NCBI RefSeq assembly: GCF_037013735.1
Contig: NZ_CP135136.1
Coordinates: forward strand, 434,001 to 498,000
Length of the DNA stretch: 64,000 nt
Origin: Candidatus Legionella polyplacis
Lineage (GTDB): Bacteria; Pseudomonadota; Gammaproteobacteria; Legionellales; Legionellaceae
Reading direction: 5' to 3'
Shown: positions 40,226-49,965 of the stretch, piece by piece
How positions within the stretch are numbered: position 1 is the first letter of the stretch
Layout: every line of letters starts with the position of its first letter
The notes under the pieces: model-generated
Told to the model about the DNA's origin: nothing
Database searches by the model: none
The model's input: the letters and a program-made list of their open reading frames with translations, nothing else
Position numbers and translations under genes: made by a program

Positions 40226-41623
40226 ATGAATAATGATATGATAAATGAAAGAGTTATGACACCTAGAGAGATTGTTCAAGAATTAGATAAATATATTATA
40301 GGACAGGATGAAGCTAAACGTTCTGTAGCACTTGCATTGAGAAATCGGTGGCGTCGTATGCAAATTTCGGATTTAGTGTTGCGTAATGAAATTATGCCTA
40401 AGAATATTTTAATGATAGGTCCAACTGGTGTTGGAAAAACGGAAATTGCTAGACGTTTGGCTAAATTGGCAAAAGCTCCTTTTATAAAAGTCGAAGCAAG
40501 TAAGTTTACTGAGGTAGGTTATGTTGGTAGAGATGTTGATTCTATTATTCGTGATTTAGCTATAATTGCTTTTAAACAAGAACGAGAAATAGCTATGAAA
40601 AAAGTTGAACATTTAGCTAGAATCGCTGCTGAAGAGAGAATTTTAGATGTTTTGTTGCCACCAGCCAGAGGAGATAAACAAAAGAGTGTTAATAATATCG
40701 ATTTAACAAATAATATATCATCATCAAGTGATGGAAAAGAATCTGTAACTCGTAAAATTTTTAGAGATAAATTAAGAGAAGGAAAATTAAATAAAAATGA
40801 AATAGAAATTGAATTATCTGTTTCAAATGTTGGTATAGAAATTATGGCCCCTCCTGGTATGGAGGAAATGACCAATCAATTGCAATCTATATTCCAACAA
40901 ATTGGAAGTACACGTACTAAATCTAGGAAATTATTAATTTCTAAAGCGATGGAATTGTTAAGGGAAGAAGAAGCTTCCAAATTAGTTAATGAAGAAGATA
41001 TTAAGAGTCGTGTTATAGAAAGTGTAGAACAAAATGGGATTGTGTTTATAGATGAAATAGATAAAGTAGCTAAAAGAATTGATCATTCAAGTGGTGGTGG
41101 TGATATTTCTAGAGAAGGTGTTCAACGAGATTTGTTGCCATTATTAGAGGGAACTACAGTATCTACGAAATATGGAATGATTAGATCTGATCATATACTA
41201 TTTATTGCATCTGGAGCTTTTCATATATCAAAGCCTTCAGATCTTATAGCAGAGTTACAAGGAAGGTTACCAATTAGAGTTGAGTTAAAAGCTTTGAGTA
41301 TAAAAGATTTTGAAAAGATTTTAATAGAACCAAATTGTTCTTTAACTGAACAATATGTGGCTTTGATGGCTACTGAAGGGTTAAAGTTAGTTTTTAAATC
41401 TTCTGGAATTCGTCAAATTGCAGAAGTTGCATGGAAGGTTAATGAATGTACTGAAAATATTGGTGCTCGTAGATTATATACAGTAATGGAACGTTTATTG
41501 GAAGTTATTTCTTTTGAAGCTAGCGATAAAAATGGAGAAACTATTTATATAGATTCAGAATATGTAGGTAAGTATTTAGGAAAATTAATTGAAAATTATG
41601 ATTTAGCTAGATATATACTTTAA
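40226..41623 (+). CDS. hslU: HslU AAA+ unfoldase
   Basis: Unfolds substrates and feeds them to HslV. 465 aa from ATG 40226. [33 protein letters not shown], Walker [14 protein letters not shown], the GYVGRD pore motif, Walker B FIDEIDK and the sensor region [10 protein letters not shown] are all present. The intermediate domain is shorter and polar. The frame extends to a TTG overlapping the hslV stop, but ATG 40226 fits the family start. Co-transcribed with hslV. Confidence 0.97.
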   Translation: MNNDMINERVMTPREIVQELDKYIIGQDEAKRSVALALRNRWRRMQISDLVLRNEIMPKNILMIGPTGVGKTEIARRLAKLAKAPFIKVEASKFTEVGYVGRDVDSIIRDLAIIAFKQEREIAMKKVEHLARIAAEERILDVLLPPARGDKQKSVNNIDLTNNISSSSDGKESVTRKIFRDKLREGKLNKNEIEIELSVSNVGIEIMAPPGMEEMTNQLQSIFQQIGSTRTKSRKLLISKAMELLREEEASKLVNEEDIKSRVIESVEQNGIVFIDEIDKVAKRIDHSSGGGDISREGVQRDLLPLLEGTTVSTKYGMIRSDHILFIASGAFHISKPSDLIAELQGRLPIRVELKALSIKDFEKILIEPNCSLTEQYVALMATEGLKLVFKSSGIRQIAEVAWKVNECTENIGARRLYTVMERLLEVISFEASDKNGETIYIDSEYVGKYLGKLIENYDLARYIL

Positions 41624-41728
41624 AGAAATAGATTATTTTTTATTTTTTTATAGATAAATTATTGTATTTAGTTTATTGTTGATTTGGATTGATTAATTTT
41701 TTAATGTTTAAGAAGTTTTATATAAATT

Positions 41729-42639
41729 ATGGTATATAATAGAAGTCATTTTTTAAAAAGAATTATTGATTTCATTAATTTTGGTCTATATAATTCTAAT
41801 ATGTGTTCGCTTTATTTTGGTCATGGTACTAGCAATGTTTGGGATGATATTTTATTATTAGTTTTGGGAACATTGAATTTGCCACTAAGTATAAATCCAA
41901 TTGTTTTGCAAACTGTTGTTACATTTAAAGAAAAAAAAAAATTCTTAGTAATATAAATAAAAGAATTGTTAATCGTGTTCCAGTGTCTTATTTAATTAAT
42001 AAGTCTTATTTTTATGGATTACTTTTTTATGTTAATAGAAATGTATTTATTCCACGTTCACCAATGGTATCTTTATTTTATAAAAAATTTTTGCCTTGGG
42101 TAAAAACTTTAAAGGTAAAATCTATTTTAGATCTTTGTACTGGTAGTGGTTGTTTAGCAATATCTTGTTGTTATATATTTTCTGAATCCATTGTTGATGC
42201 TACAGATATTTCTGAAAAAGCGTTAGAGATCGCTAGAATTAATTGTAAAAAACATCGCTTATGTAATCGTATTAATTTTATTAGATCTGATTTATGGTGC
42301 AAAGTTCCAAATATTGAATATGATTTAATTATTTCTAATCCCCCTTATGTTGGAAAAAAAGAAATGATTGTATTACCAATGGAATATAGATATGAACCAA
42401 GAATAGCTTTAGAATGTATTGAAGATGGTTTTTATATTATAAAAAAGATTTTAGTGAATGCTTATAAGTATTTATCTGAAAATGGAATGTTATTCATTGA
42501 AGTTGGAGATAAATATAGTAGATTAATAAGTACTTTTCCAAAAATATCTTTTATAAATGTTGATTTAGAATTAGGAGGGACTGGTGTGTTATTATTTACT
42601 AAAAAAGATTTAAAAAAAATTTTTAATTATAAGTTATAA
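41729..42639 (+). pseudogene. prmB: Ribosomal protein uL3 glutamine methyltransferase PrmB, frameshifted in an A11 run
   Basis: Methylates Gln of ribosomal protein L3. The N-terminal piece (41729-41956) has SLYFGHGTSNVWDD, matching the PrmB N-domain. The second piece (from about 41942 to 42639) has VPVSYLINKSYF, VFIPRSPMV, the SAM site LDLCTGSGCLAI and the catalytic NPPY in IISNPPYVGKKEM. They are in different frames. One extra A in the A11 run at 41931-41941 joins them into about 303 aa, near the E. coli length of 310. All catalytic motifs survive, so this may be a recent break, a sequence error, or a gene rescued by polymerase slippage. GTG 41983 would otherwise start a truncated protein. 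Confidence 0.92.
41931..41941 (+). repeat. A11 run at the prmB frameshift
   Basis: Eleven A follow G41930. As written the frame continues into a stop at 41954-41956. Twelve A would continue as KEKKKILSNINKR and join the downstream methyltransferase domain without loss. Confidence 0.92.
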
Positions 42640-42799
42640 AATTATATAAAAAGTTTTTTATTCTATAAATAAAGAATAATTATTTTTTTTATAGGATAAA
42701 GAAAAGTTTGTTTTGATGATAGTGAATTATCGGTTTGTATTTTTTTTTAGCAATGGTGATTCTATTCTTTTAAAAGTATTTTAGATTTTTTTATTTATA

Positions 42800-43822
42800 A
42801 TGAAAAGGCTAAATATTGCAATTGTTGGAGCTACAGGAATAGTAGGAAGAATGATTTTATCTATAATAGAAGAAAGGAAATTTCCTATAGATAATATTTA
42901 TCTTTTAGCTGGAAAAAATTCTTTAGGGAAAAAAATTTTTTTTGAGAAATATGAATTGATTGTGGAAAATCTAGAATCTTTTAATTTTTCTCAAGTTGAT
43001 ATTACTTTTTTTTCATGCGGAAGTTTTATTTCTAAAAATTTTGTTCCTATAGCTGTTGATTCAGGTTCTATTGTTATTGATAATTCTTCATATTATAGAT
43101 ATGAGGAAGATATTCCTCTTATTGTACCTGAAATTAATAGTGCTTGTATTAGTAAGTATATTTCAAGAAGAATTATTTCGAATCCTAATTGTTCAACTAT
43201 AGGAATGGCTTTGGTGTTAAAGCCTTTTCTTGATTTTGTTGGAGTTCGTAAGGTTCATGTGACTACTTATCAGTCAGTGTCTGGTAGTGGGAAAAAGGGT
43301 ATTAATGAATTGATCACTCAATTCAAGTTATTGTTAAATGGATATGCTATTAATAAACCAATTATTTATCCTTATCAAATTGCATTTAATGTTATTCCTC
43401 ATATTGATGATTTTTATGAAAATGGTTATACATTAGAAGAGATGAAAATGATTTGGGAAACTAAAAAAATAATAGGAAATCATGACATACTTATTAATCC
43501 TACTGCAGTTCGTGTTCCTGTTTTATATGGACATTCTGAAGTGTTAAATTTGGAACTTAAAAATTTATTAAGTATAGATGAAGCTAAAAGAATATTAAAA
43601 AAAGCATCTGGAATAAAGTTGATTGATAGTTCAATGTGTAATAAATATCCTACACCAGTTTCTCATGCTATTGGAAAAGACGAAGTTTTTGTTGGTAGAG
43701 TTAGAAAAGATATTACAAATCCTTGTGGATTAAATTTATGGATTGTTTTAGATAATATAAGGAAAGGATCTGCTACTAATATGGTACAAATTGCTGAGAT
43801 TTTGCAGAGGGATTATTTTTAA
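42800..43822 (+). CDS. asd: Aspartate-semialdehyde dehydrogenase
   Basis: Makes aspartate semialdehyde for diaminopimelate, lysine and threonine. 340 aa. NAD(P)-binding start IAIVGATGIVGRMIL, the catalytic Cys in SNPNCSTIGMAL, TYQSVSGSGKKGI, RVPVLYGHSE with the substrate Arg, and PTPVSHAIGKDEVFVGR. Together with dapB it suggests the diaminopimelate branch is kept for the cell wall. It is convergent with rne. Confidence 0.96.
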   Translation: MKRLNIAIVGATGIVGRMILSIIEERKFPIDNIYLLAGKNSLGKKIFFEKYELIVENLESFNFSQVDITFFSCGSFISKNFVPIAVDSGSIVIDNSSYYRYEEDIPLIVPEINSACISKYISRRIISNPNCSTIGMALVLKPFLDFVGVRKVHVTTYQSVSGSGKKGINELITQFKLLLNGYAINKPIIYPYQIAFNVIPHIDDFYENGYTLEEMKMIWETKKIIGNHDILINPTAVRVPVLYGHSEVLNLELKNLLSIDEAKRILKKASGIKLIDSSMCNKYPTPVSHAIGKDEVFVGRVRKDITNPCGLNLWIVLDNIRKGSATNMVQIAEILQRDYF

Positions 43823-43932
43823 ATTTTTTAAAATGAAAATAATTTATGATATTTTTATTTTATATTTGTTCATTTATATTTGATTGTTTATGTTTTTGCA
43901 TTTAATATTGTATATTATTGTTTGTTTTTTAA

Positions 43933-45894
43933 TTATTTTTCTTTGTTTACACTATTTTTTTTTAACAGATTTTGTTGATTGATTGTTGTTATTGAATAAT
44001 TTGTATTTGTATTGTATTGTTTTTGTGCACATTTTAAAATGTATTTGTTTTGATGAATTTTATTTCCTTTTTTGAGATTTTGAAAATTTTCTAATGTAGA
44101 ATTATAATAGTTATGATTGTAAAAATTTTTATGATTATACTCTTGATTAGTAATGTTAGTGTTATTTTGTTTAATATTGTTGTTTTTTTCCTTTGTATTG
44201 CTAAATAAATTATACCAAAATCGTTTTAGTAAATTTTTATGTTTTTTATATTTTTTTGTATTTTTTTGTTGTTGTGATGTTGTAGATATTTTTGACGTAA
44301 TTGGTGAATGATTTATAAAATTATTATATTTATAATCTGAATATATATTTGATGAATCTATTTTTTTTGTTGGAGAATAATTTAATTTTTTATTTTTTTC
44401 ATAATAAAAAATTTTTGTAATTATATATTGAGGTATTTCTAAATAAGGACTAGAGATAATTAAGATTTTTACTTCATGACGTTTTTCAATGTTTTGGATA
44501 AATTCACGTTTTTCGTTAAAGATAAAAGTTGCTATTTCTGCTGGTAATTGAATTTTTACTGCGAATGTTTTTTCTTTTAATGCCTCTTCTTCTGCTAATC
44601 TTAATATGGATAGACTATATGATTGTATACTTCTTACAGTTCCTCTTCCTTCACATTTTGGACATACTTCTTGAGAGGATTCCCCTAAAGATAATCTTAA
44701 TCGTTGACGAGACATTTCTAGTAGTCCAAATCGTGATATGTGACCTATTTGGATTCTTGCTCTGTCAGTTTTTAAGGATTCTCGTAAGCAATTTTCTACT
44801 TCACGTTGATTTTTGATTTGATACATATCGATAAAGTCAATAACAATTAACCCACTAAGGTCTCTTAATCTTAATTGTCTTGCAATTTCATGAGCTGCTT
44901 CTAAGTTAGTATTTAGAGCTGTATCTTCTATGTCTGTTCCTCCAGTTGATTTGGATGAGTTTATATCTATAGATACCAGAGCTTCTGTTCTATCAATGAT
45001 TAAAGAACCTCCAGATGGTAATAAAACTTTTCTTTGATAGGCTGTTTCAATTTGACTTTCAATATGAAAAAAAGTAAATAGTGGTATACTACTGTTATAC
45101 AGTTTAAGATTTGGCAAAAGTTCTGGTTTTATTTTTTCTATATATTTTTTTGCTTTAATATAAGAAAATTGGTTATCAATGATAATATCGTTTATAGTTT
45201 TATATAAGTTATCTCTAATCGATCTAATAATTATATCACCTTCTTGATGAATTAAACATGGAGCTGTTTTTGTATTAAATTCTTTTAAGATAATTTTCCA
45301 TTGATCATATAATATGTTTAAATCGGATTGTAATTCATTTATTTTTTTTCCAAATCCAGCTGTTCTAATTATAATGCTCATGTTTTTAGGAACTTTTAAA
45401 GTGTCTATAATTTCTTTAAGATTTTCTCTATCTTCTCCTTCAATTCTTCTAGAAATTCCATTTGATTTAGGATTGTCTGGCATTAATACTAAGTAACATC
45501 CTGCTAGTGTTATATACGTAGTTAATGCAGCTCCTTTATTTCCTCTTTCTTCTTTATTTACTTGAACTAGTAACTCTTGTTTTTCTTCCAATAAAGAATG
45601 AATTGGATATTTTTTAAATTCTTCTTTGAAGTTTAAGGAATTATTATTATGTTTTTGTTTTAGATATTTAGGTAATATCTCTTTTAATGGTAAAAATCCT
45701 TGCTTTTTAGATCCATATGTTACAAAAACTGCATTTAAACTAGGTTCTATACGTGTAATTATTGCTTTGTATATATTACCTTTTTTTTTAGTTTCTGATG
45801 GACATTCAACGTCTAAATCGTATAAATAATTGTTTTTAATGAGTGCAACTCTAATTTCTTCGTTTTGGATTGCATTTATTAGTATTTTTTCCAT
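43933..45894 (-). CDS. rne: Ribonuclease E with shortened scaffold
   Basis: Endonuclease for mRNA decay and rRNA/tRNA processing. 653 aa. S1 domain near residues 38-120, catalytic Asp310 (VSIDIN) and Asp353 (VIDFID), zinc-link CPKC at 411-414, small domain to about 500. The remaining 150 residues are Asn/Lys-rich low complexity without visible degradosome partner sites, except an amphipathic stretch LLKRFWYNLF at 555-564 that could be the membrane anchor. RNase E rather than RNase G because of the length and the divergent rluC, as in E. coli. Confidence 0.94.
   Translation of the reverse strand: MEKILINAIQNEEIRVALIKNNYLYDLDVECPSETKKKGNIYKAIITRIEPSLNAVFVTYGSKKQGFLPLKEILPKYLKQKHNNNSLNFKEEFKKYPIHSLLEEKQELLVQVNKEERGNKGAALTTYITLAGCYLVLMPDNPKSNGISRRIEGEDRENLKEIIDTLKVPKNMSIIIRTAGFGKKINELQSDLNILYDQWKIILKEFNTKTAPCLIHQEGDIIIRSIRDNLYKTINDIIIDNQFSYIKAKKYIEKIKPELLPNLKLYNSSIPLFTFFHIESQIETAYQRKVLLPSGGSLIIDRTEALVSIDINSSKSTGGTDIEDTALNTNLEAAHEIARQLRLRDLSGLIVIDFIDMYQIKNQREVENCLRESLKTDRARIQIGHISRFGLLEMSRQRLRLSLGESSQEVCPKCEGRGTVRSIQSYSLSILRLAEEEALKEKTFAVKIQLPAEIATFIFNEKREFIQNIEKRHEVKILIISSPYLEIPQYIITKIFYYEKNKKLNYSPTKKIDSSNIYSDYKYNNFINHSPITSKISTTSQQQKNTKKYKKHKNLLKRFWYNLFSNTKEKNNNIKQNNTNITNQEYNHKNFYNHNYYNSTLENFQNLKKGNKIHQNKYILKCAQKQYNTNTNYSITTINQQNLLKKNSVNKEK
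44197..44232 (-). other. Putative membrane-targeting helix in RNase E
   Basis: Residues 555-566 of RNase E alternate bulky hydrophobic residues (L, F, W, Y, F) with basic ones, inside a low-complexity polar tail. E. coli RNase E has its amphipathic membrane-targeting segment at a corresponding place after the catalytic half. Assignment is by pattern only. Confidence 0.45.
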
Positions 45895-46385
45895 TATTTA
45901 CTCCGATACATTTAAAATATAATATTTTAATTAAAGTAGTTTAGTTAAGTTAAATTATTTTTATTTCTTATTTTTTAATAATATTTCATCACTTAAAATG
46001 ATATTTTTATGTTTATTTTTTTATGAAATATTATGTATACTATATGTAGTATATTTATTTTTTTTTAAATATTTTTTAAATTATAAAGAATTTTATTTAC
46101 ATTAAAATTTATTAATTTTTTTTAGTTAATTTATGTTTGTATTATACAATTTTATTATAATAAAAATTATTTTAATTATTATTGTTTGGCATGAATTAAC
46201 ATGTATGTTTTTGATCTAATAATGATGATAAGGATGTTAATGTATTTTTATATGTAGTTAAAGTTTAAATATAGATCTAGTACATTAGATTGTTTATTAT
46301 AACAGAAAAATAAAAATGATGTAGAATATTCTAAATAAGAATTTTTTTTAAAAAAAAATTTAATAGTTTTATTTAGCAATATAAT
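45895..46385. other. Divergent intergenic region rne/rluC
   Basis: About 490 A/T-rich bases. In E. coli the rne mRNA has a long leader used for autoregulation, and a long leader would fit here, but I see no G/C-containing hairpin. No gene or RNA is recognisable. Confidence 0.4.
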
Positions 46386-47369
46386 ATGTTTTTTGTAAGA
46401 TATTTTAAAATAGAGATGTTAAAATCATATAAAATAATTCATTCTGATTACATAGGGCAAAGATTAGATAATTATCTTATTCGAATTTTGAAGGGAGTTC
46501 CAAAAAGTCATATTTATAAAATTATTAGAATAGGATTAGTACGTGTTAATAAGAAAAAAGTTAATGTTTCCTTGCGTCTTTCTTATAAAGATGAGATACA
46601 AGTGTCATCTGTATATTTTACAGAAAAAAAGAAGAATAATATATTTATTAATTATCAAATCAAATATAGTTTAAGTAAGAGTGTGATTTTTGAAAATGAT
46701 CAATTATTAGTAATAAATAAACCGTCAAATTTAGCTGTTCATGGGGGTAGTGGATTATGTATAGGGGTTATTGAGGCTTTACGTGAGATTCGTAAAGACT
46801 TGTTTTATCTTAATTTAATTCATAGACTAGATAAAGAAACTTCCGGTTGTTTATTAATTTCCAAGAAACGTAGTGTTTCTAAGTATATTGGAAAATTGTT
46901 GGAAGATCGTAAAGTGAAAAAGGTTTATTTAGCTTTATTGTTAAATACTTGGAAACATCCAGATACAGTTAGTGTTAATGTGAGATTAAAAAAAGTTAGA
47001 ACACGTTTTGGAAAAAAAATTATTATTTCTAAAAAATTAGGTAAATATTCGTTGACAATGTTTTATTTATTGGAGAATTATCAAAATGCTTGTCTAGTAA
47101 AAATCATTCCGAAAACTGGAAGAACTCATCAAATCAGAGTGCATAGTTCTTATTTAGGAAATCCTATAATTGGAGATAAAAAATATGGAAATATGTTTTT
47201 AGATACATTGAAAACAATAAATTTTTCTATTGATAGATTATATTTACATGCTGAATCAATATCTTTTACTATAGATAAAAAATTTTATAAGTTTCAGTCT
47301 TTATTGGATAAAAATTTTTTTAGGTTATTAAAGGAATTTCGTAGTAGTAATTTTTATTTTAATTCTTGA
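46386..47369 (+). CDS. rluC: 23S rRNA pseudouridine synthase RluC
   Basis: Makes pseudouridines at 955, 2504 and 2580 of 23S rRNA in E. coli. 327 aa. N-terminal S4 domain (GQRLDNYLIRILKGVPKSHIYKIIRIGLVRVN), catalytic LIHRLDKETSGCLLISK with the Asp, and KTGRTHQIRVHSSYLGNPIIGDKKYG. The start could be ATG 46386 or ATG 46416; the family match begins after both. Divergent from rne, the E. coli arrangement, which favours RluC over RluD. Confidence 0.93.
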   Translation: MFFVRYFKIEMLKSYKIIHSDYIGQRLDNYLIRILKGVPKSHIYKIIRIGLVRVNKKKVNVSLRLSYKDEIQVSSVYFTEKKKNNIFINYQIKYSLSKSVIFENDQLLVINKPSNLAVHGGSGLCIGVIEALREIRKDLFYLNLIHRLDKETSGCLLISKKRSVSKYIGKLLEDRKVKKVYLALLLNTWKHPDTVSVNVRLKKVRTRFGKKIIISKKLGKYSLTMFYLLENYQNACLVKIIPKTGRTHQIRVHSSYLGNPIIGDKKYGNMFLDTLKTINFSIDRLYLHAESISFTIDKKFYKFQSLLDKNFFRLLKEFRSSNFYFNS

Positions 47370-47633
47370 TTAACATATATTAATAAATATTTTTAATGTT
47401 ATTTTTATAATATTTTGATTAAAATTAATGTTTATTGACTTTATAAAAAATAAAGTAATAATGAGTATAATATTTTTATAAAAATTAAATATTTTAAATC
47501 TTAAGTAAAATTTTAAAAAAAAATGAATTTAATTTTAAATTATATAAAAAAAAATTGTTAAAATAATAAATAATATTTAAAATTAGAGAAATTAAATTTA
47601 GTTTAATTTAATAGTTTTGTTAAAATAAATTAG

Positions 47634-48203
47634 ATGATGAATATATTTATAAATGTTCCTAATTTTTTAACTTTTGTACGTATAGTATTGATACCTATAT
47701 TTATTTTAATTTTTTATTTACCATTTTTTTGGTCAAATAAATTAGCAGCTATTGTTTTTGCCTTTGCTAGTTTTACAGATTGTTTAGATGGGTATTTAGC
47801 TAGAAAATTAAGACAAATATCAGTATTTGGTGCATTTTTAGATCCAGTTGCAGATAAGTTATTAGTAGTTTGCAGTTTATTATTGTTAGTTGGATCTAAA
47901 TGTATAAATAATATTATTGTTCCTGCATTTATTATTATTGGAAGAGAAATTATAATATCTGCTTTAAGAGAATGGATGGCTGGAATGGGTGATCGAACTA
48001 GTATTGCAGTTAAATATATTGGAAAAGTAAAGACCTTAATACAAATGATTGCACTTTTTTTATTAATTTTTTTTAATTCTTTCCATTCTTTTTATTTTTT
48101 TGTTGGATTAGTATTATTGTATGTTTCTGTGATTTTAACATTATGGTCTATGATTATATATATAAGTATAGTTCGAGCTCAATTAATATATTATAATAAT
48201 TAA
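47634..48203 (+). CDS. pgsA: Phosphatidylglycerophosphate synthase PgsA
   Basis: Makes phosphatidylglycerol phosphate from CDP-diacylglycerol and glycerol 3-phosphate in the inner membrane. 189 aa, several hydrophobic segments. The CDP-alcohol phosphotransferase motif is complete: DCLDGYLARKLRQ followed by GAFLDPVADK. Opens VPNFLTFVRIVLIPIF. Followed by tRNA-Gly, -Cys and -Leu exactly as pgsA-glyW-cysT-leuZ in E. coli. gpsA, which supplies its substrate, lies just beyond. Confidence 0.95.
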   Translation: MMNIFINVPNFLTFVRIVLIPIFILIFYLPFFWSNKLAAIVFAFASFTDCLDGYLARKLRQISVFGAFLDPVADKLLVVCSLLLLVGSKCINNIIVPAFIIIGREIIISALREWMAGMGDRTSIAVKYIGKVKTLIQMIALFLLIFFNSFHSFYFFVGLVLLYVSVILTLWSMIIYISIVRAQLIYYNN

Positions 48204-48332
48204 ATTATAGAAAAAAATTTTAAAAAAAGTATAATTTTATATTTAAAAGAATTTTTTTTTAAATATTTCTAATGATTTGTTTTGTATTTAATGATATTTT
48301 TTATATAAATTTAATATTTAAATTTGAGTTTA

Positions 48333-48360
48333 TTGACATAAGTTAATTTTAATATAAAAT
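48333..48360 (+). promoter_or_regulatory. Sigma-70 promoter of the tRNA-Gly-Cys-Leu cluster
   Basis: Perfect TTGACA (48333-48338), a 16-nt spacer and TAAAAT (48355-48360, five of six). The -10 ends 24 bases before the mature tRNA-Gly, the right distance for a short 5' leader. Confidence 0.65.
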
Positions 48361-48384
48361 TTGAATTTTAATGAAATAAAATTT

Positions 48385-48457
48385 GCGGGAATAGCTCAGT
48401 TGGTAGAGTACAATCTTGCCAAGATTGTGGTCGCGAGTTCGAATCTCGTTTCCCGCT
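48385..48457 (+). tRNA. tRNA-Gly (anticodon GCC)
   Basis: 73 nt. Acceptor GCGGGAA/TTCCCGC, D-arm GCTC-AGTTGGTA-GAGT with one G-U pair, anticodon stem CAATC/GATTG with loop TTGCCAA, T-arm GCGAG-TTCGAAT-CTCGT, discriminator T, CCA not encoded. First of three tRNAs behind pgsA. Confidence 0.96.
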
Positions 48458-48570
48458 CTTGATTTATTATTTGATTTTATTTGAATCAAAATTCATATTG
48501 TTTATAAAAATATTTTATTGTTTTTATTTTTATATCGTAGAATAGTATAAATAGAAAAAATAATTAGTGG

Positions 48571-48641
48571 GGCTGTGTGGCAGAGTGGTTATGCAGCGGC
48601 CTGCAAAGCCGTATACGTCGGTTCAAATCCGACCTCAGCCT
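48571..48641 (+). tRNA. tRNA-Cys (anticodon GCA)
   Basis: 71 nt. Acceptor GGCTGTG/CTCAGCC with a U-U mismatch at the sixth pair (48576 and 48635), where relatives have A-U. D-arm GGCAGAGTGGTTATGC, anticodon stem GCGGC/GCCGT with loop CTGCAAA, T-arm GTCGG-TTCAAAT-CCGAC, discriminator T (U73, the cysteine identity base). CCA not encoded. Confidence 0.95.
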
Positions 48642-48677
48642 TTTTTTATAAGAGTATAGTTGATTTAAAAATTTATA

Positions 48678-48766
48678 GCCCAGATGGCGAAATAGGTAGA
48701 CGCAAGGGACTTAAAATCCCTCGGAGAATCATAAGCTCCATGCTGGTTCGAATCCAGTTCTGGGTA
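48678..48766 (+). tRNA. tRNA-Leu (anticodon UAA)
   Basis: 89-nt class II tRNA. Acceptor GCCCAGA/TCTGGGT with the G1-U72 pair also seen in E. coli leuZ, D-arm GGCGAAATAGGTAGACGC, anticodon stem AGGGA/TCCCT with loop CTTAAAA, a variable arm with GGAG/CTCC pairing, T-arm CTGG/CCAG, discriminator A. CCA not encoded. Last of the pgsA-linked tRNA cluster. Confidence 0.95.
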
Positions 48767-48958
48767 TAAATATATAGTTTTTAATAAAATTTTTTATTTT
48801 TATTATTAAAATTGTTGAAGGTTTATGTGTAAATATTTTATAGAGAAGAGATTATGTGTTGTTTGATTATTAATGTCCATTTAAGTTTTGATTTTAAATA
48901 AATGTTTTTAGATTTTATTTTAATTATAAAGATATTATGTTTTTTGTATTTGTTGATA

Positions 48959-49930
48959 TTAATTAAAAATATTGTAAATTGCTTTTTTGATTGTAATTTT
49001 ATTATTTAATAGTAAATTTATTTGTTTGCATATGGGTAAATTTACTTTATATTTTTTGGATATTTTATATATTTGTGCAGCATTATTAATTCCTTCTATA
49101 ACATTTGAGATAAGAGATTTGGCTTTATTGATATTTTTATTTTTTCCTATATATGTTCCAAATTTGTAATTTCTTGATTGATTACTGGTACAAGTTAGAA
49201 TCAGATCTCCTATTCCTGCTAATCCTATGAAAGTTTTTTTTTTGGCTCCCATTTTTATACCTAATTTTATCATTTCGGATAATCCTTTCGTAATTAAAAT
49301 AGCTCGAGCATTTTTACCATATTTTAATTCGTCTATGATTCCACACATGATGGCTAATATATTTTTTATTGCTCCACATAGTTGTATTCCTATAATATCT
49401 TTACTATTATAGATATGTAAGTTATTATGATGTAATAATTTTTTTAGTATTTTTTGATATTGAACATTATTGCTTGCTATCATCATTGATGTTGGTAAGG
49501 AATTTGCAAATTCTTTTGCAAAAGAAGGTCCTGCTATTATTCCTATAGGAAATTGCTTACCCCATTTTGAGAATATAATTTCGCTAAATAGTTTGTTATT
49601 TATTGGATCAATTCCTTTAGTAACCCATGATATCCTTTTAGGAGGTTTTGTAAATTTATTTATTACGCTGGTAAATCCATTTGCTGGTATAGCTATTATT
49701 ATTTCGTCGGATTTTTTTAAACATTTTTCAAAATTATTGGTTGGAATGATTAAGTTTGATAAATGGATTTCTGATAAATATTTCATGTTGCGCTGTTCTT
49801 TGTATATACTTTTTATGTGATTAGAATTTTGACTCCAAAGCATTACTTTATGTTGATTACGAGATAAATGAATGGCTATGGCAGTTCCAAATGTTCCAGC
49901 ACCAAGTATAGTTATAGTTTTTTTTTTCAT
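48959..49930 (-). CDS. gpsA: Glycerol-3-phosphate dehydrogenase [NAD(P)+]
   Basis: Reduces dihydroxyacetone phosphate to glycerol 3-phosphate for phospholipids. 323 aa. ILGAGTFGTAIAIHL dinucleotide site, WVTKGIDP, IGIIAGPSFAKEFA, the GAIKNILAIMCGIIDELKYGKNARA active-site segment with its Lys, and FIGLAGIGDLILTCTSNQSRNYKFG. 36 bases behind secB, matching the secB-gpsA order of E. coli. Confidence 0.96.
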   Translation of the reverse strand: MKKKTITILGAGTFGTAIAIHLSRNQHKVMLWSQNSNHIKSIYKEQRNMKYLSEIHLSNLIIPTNNFEKCLKKSDEIIIAIPANGFTSVINKFTKPPKRISWVTKGIDPINNKLFSEIIFSKWGKQFPIGIIAGPSFAKEFANSLPTSMMIASNNVQYQKILKKLLHHNNLHIYNSKDIIGIQLCGAIKNILAIMCGIIDELKYGKNARAILITKGLSEMIKLGIKMGAKKKTFIGLAGIGDLILTCTSNQSRNYKFGTYIGKNKNINKAKSLISNVIEGINNAAQIYKISKKYKVNLPICKQINLLLNNKITIKKAIYNIFN

Positions 49931-49965
49931 AAGGAAAATAAGTATAAATTTTAATTATAATTTTA

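Noticed and set aside
40519-40875. A 118-codon minus-strand frame inside hslU.
   Set aside because: It mirrors the codon pattern of hslU, which is fully intact on the plus strand.
41983-42639. The downstream half of prmB as an independent short methyltransferase starting at GTG 41983.
   Set aside because: The N-domain is encoded just upstream and rejoins by a single A, so a frameshifted prmB explains it better. A truncated product remains possible.
49470-49820. A 116-codon plus-strand frame inside gpsA.
   Set aside because: It is antisense to conserved gpsA motifs and is a shadow frame.
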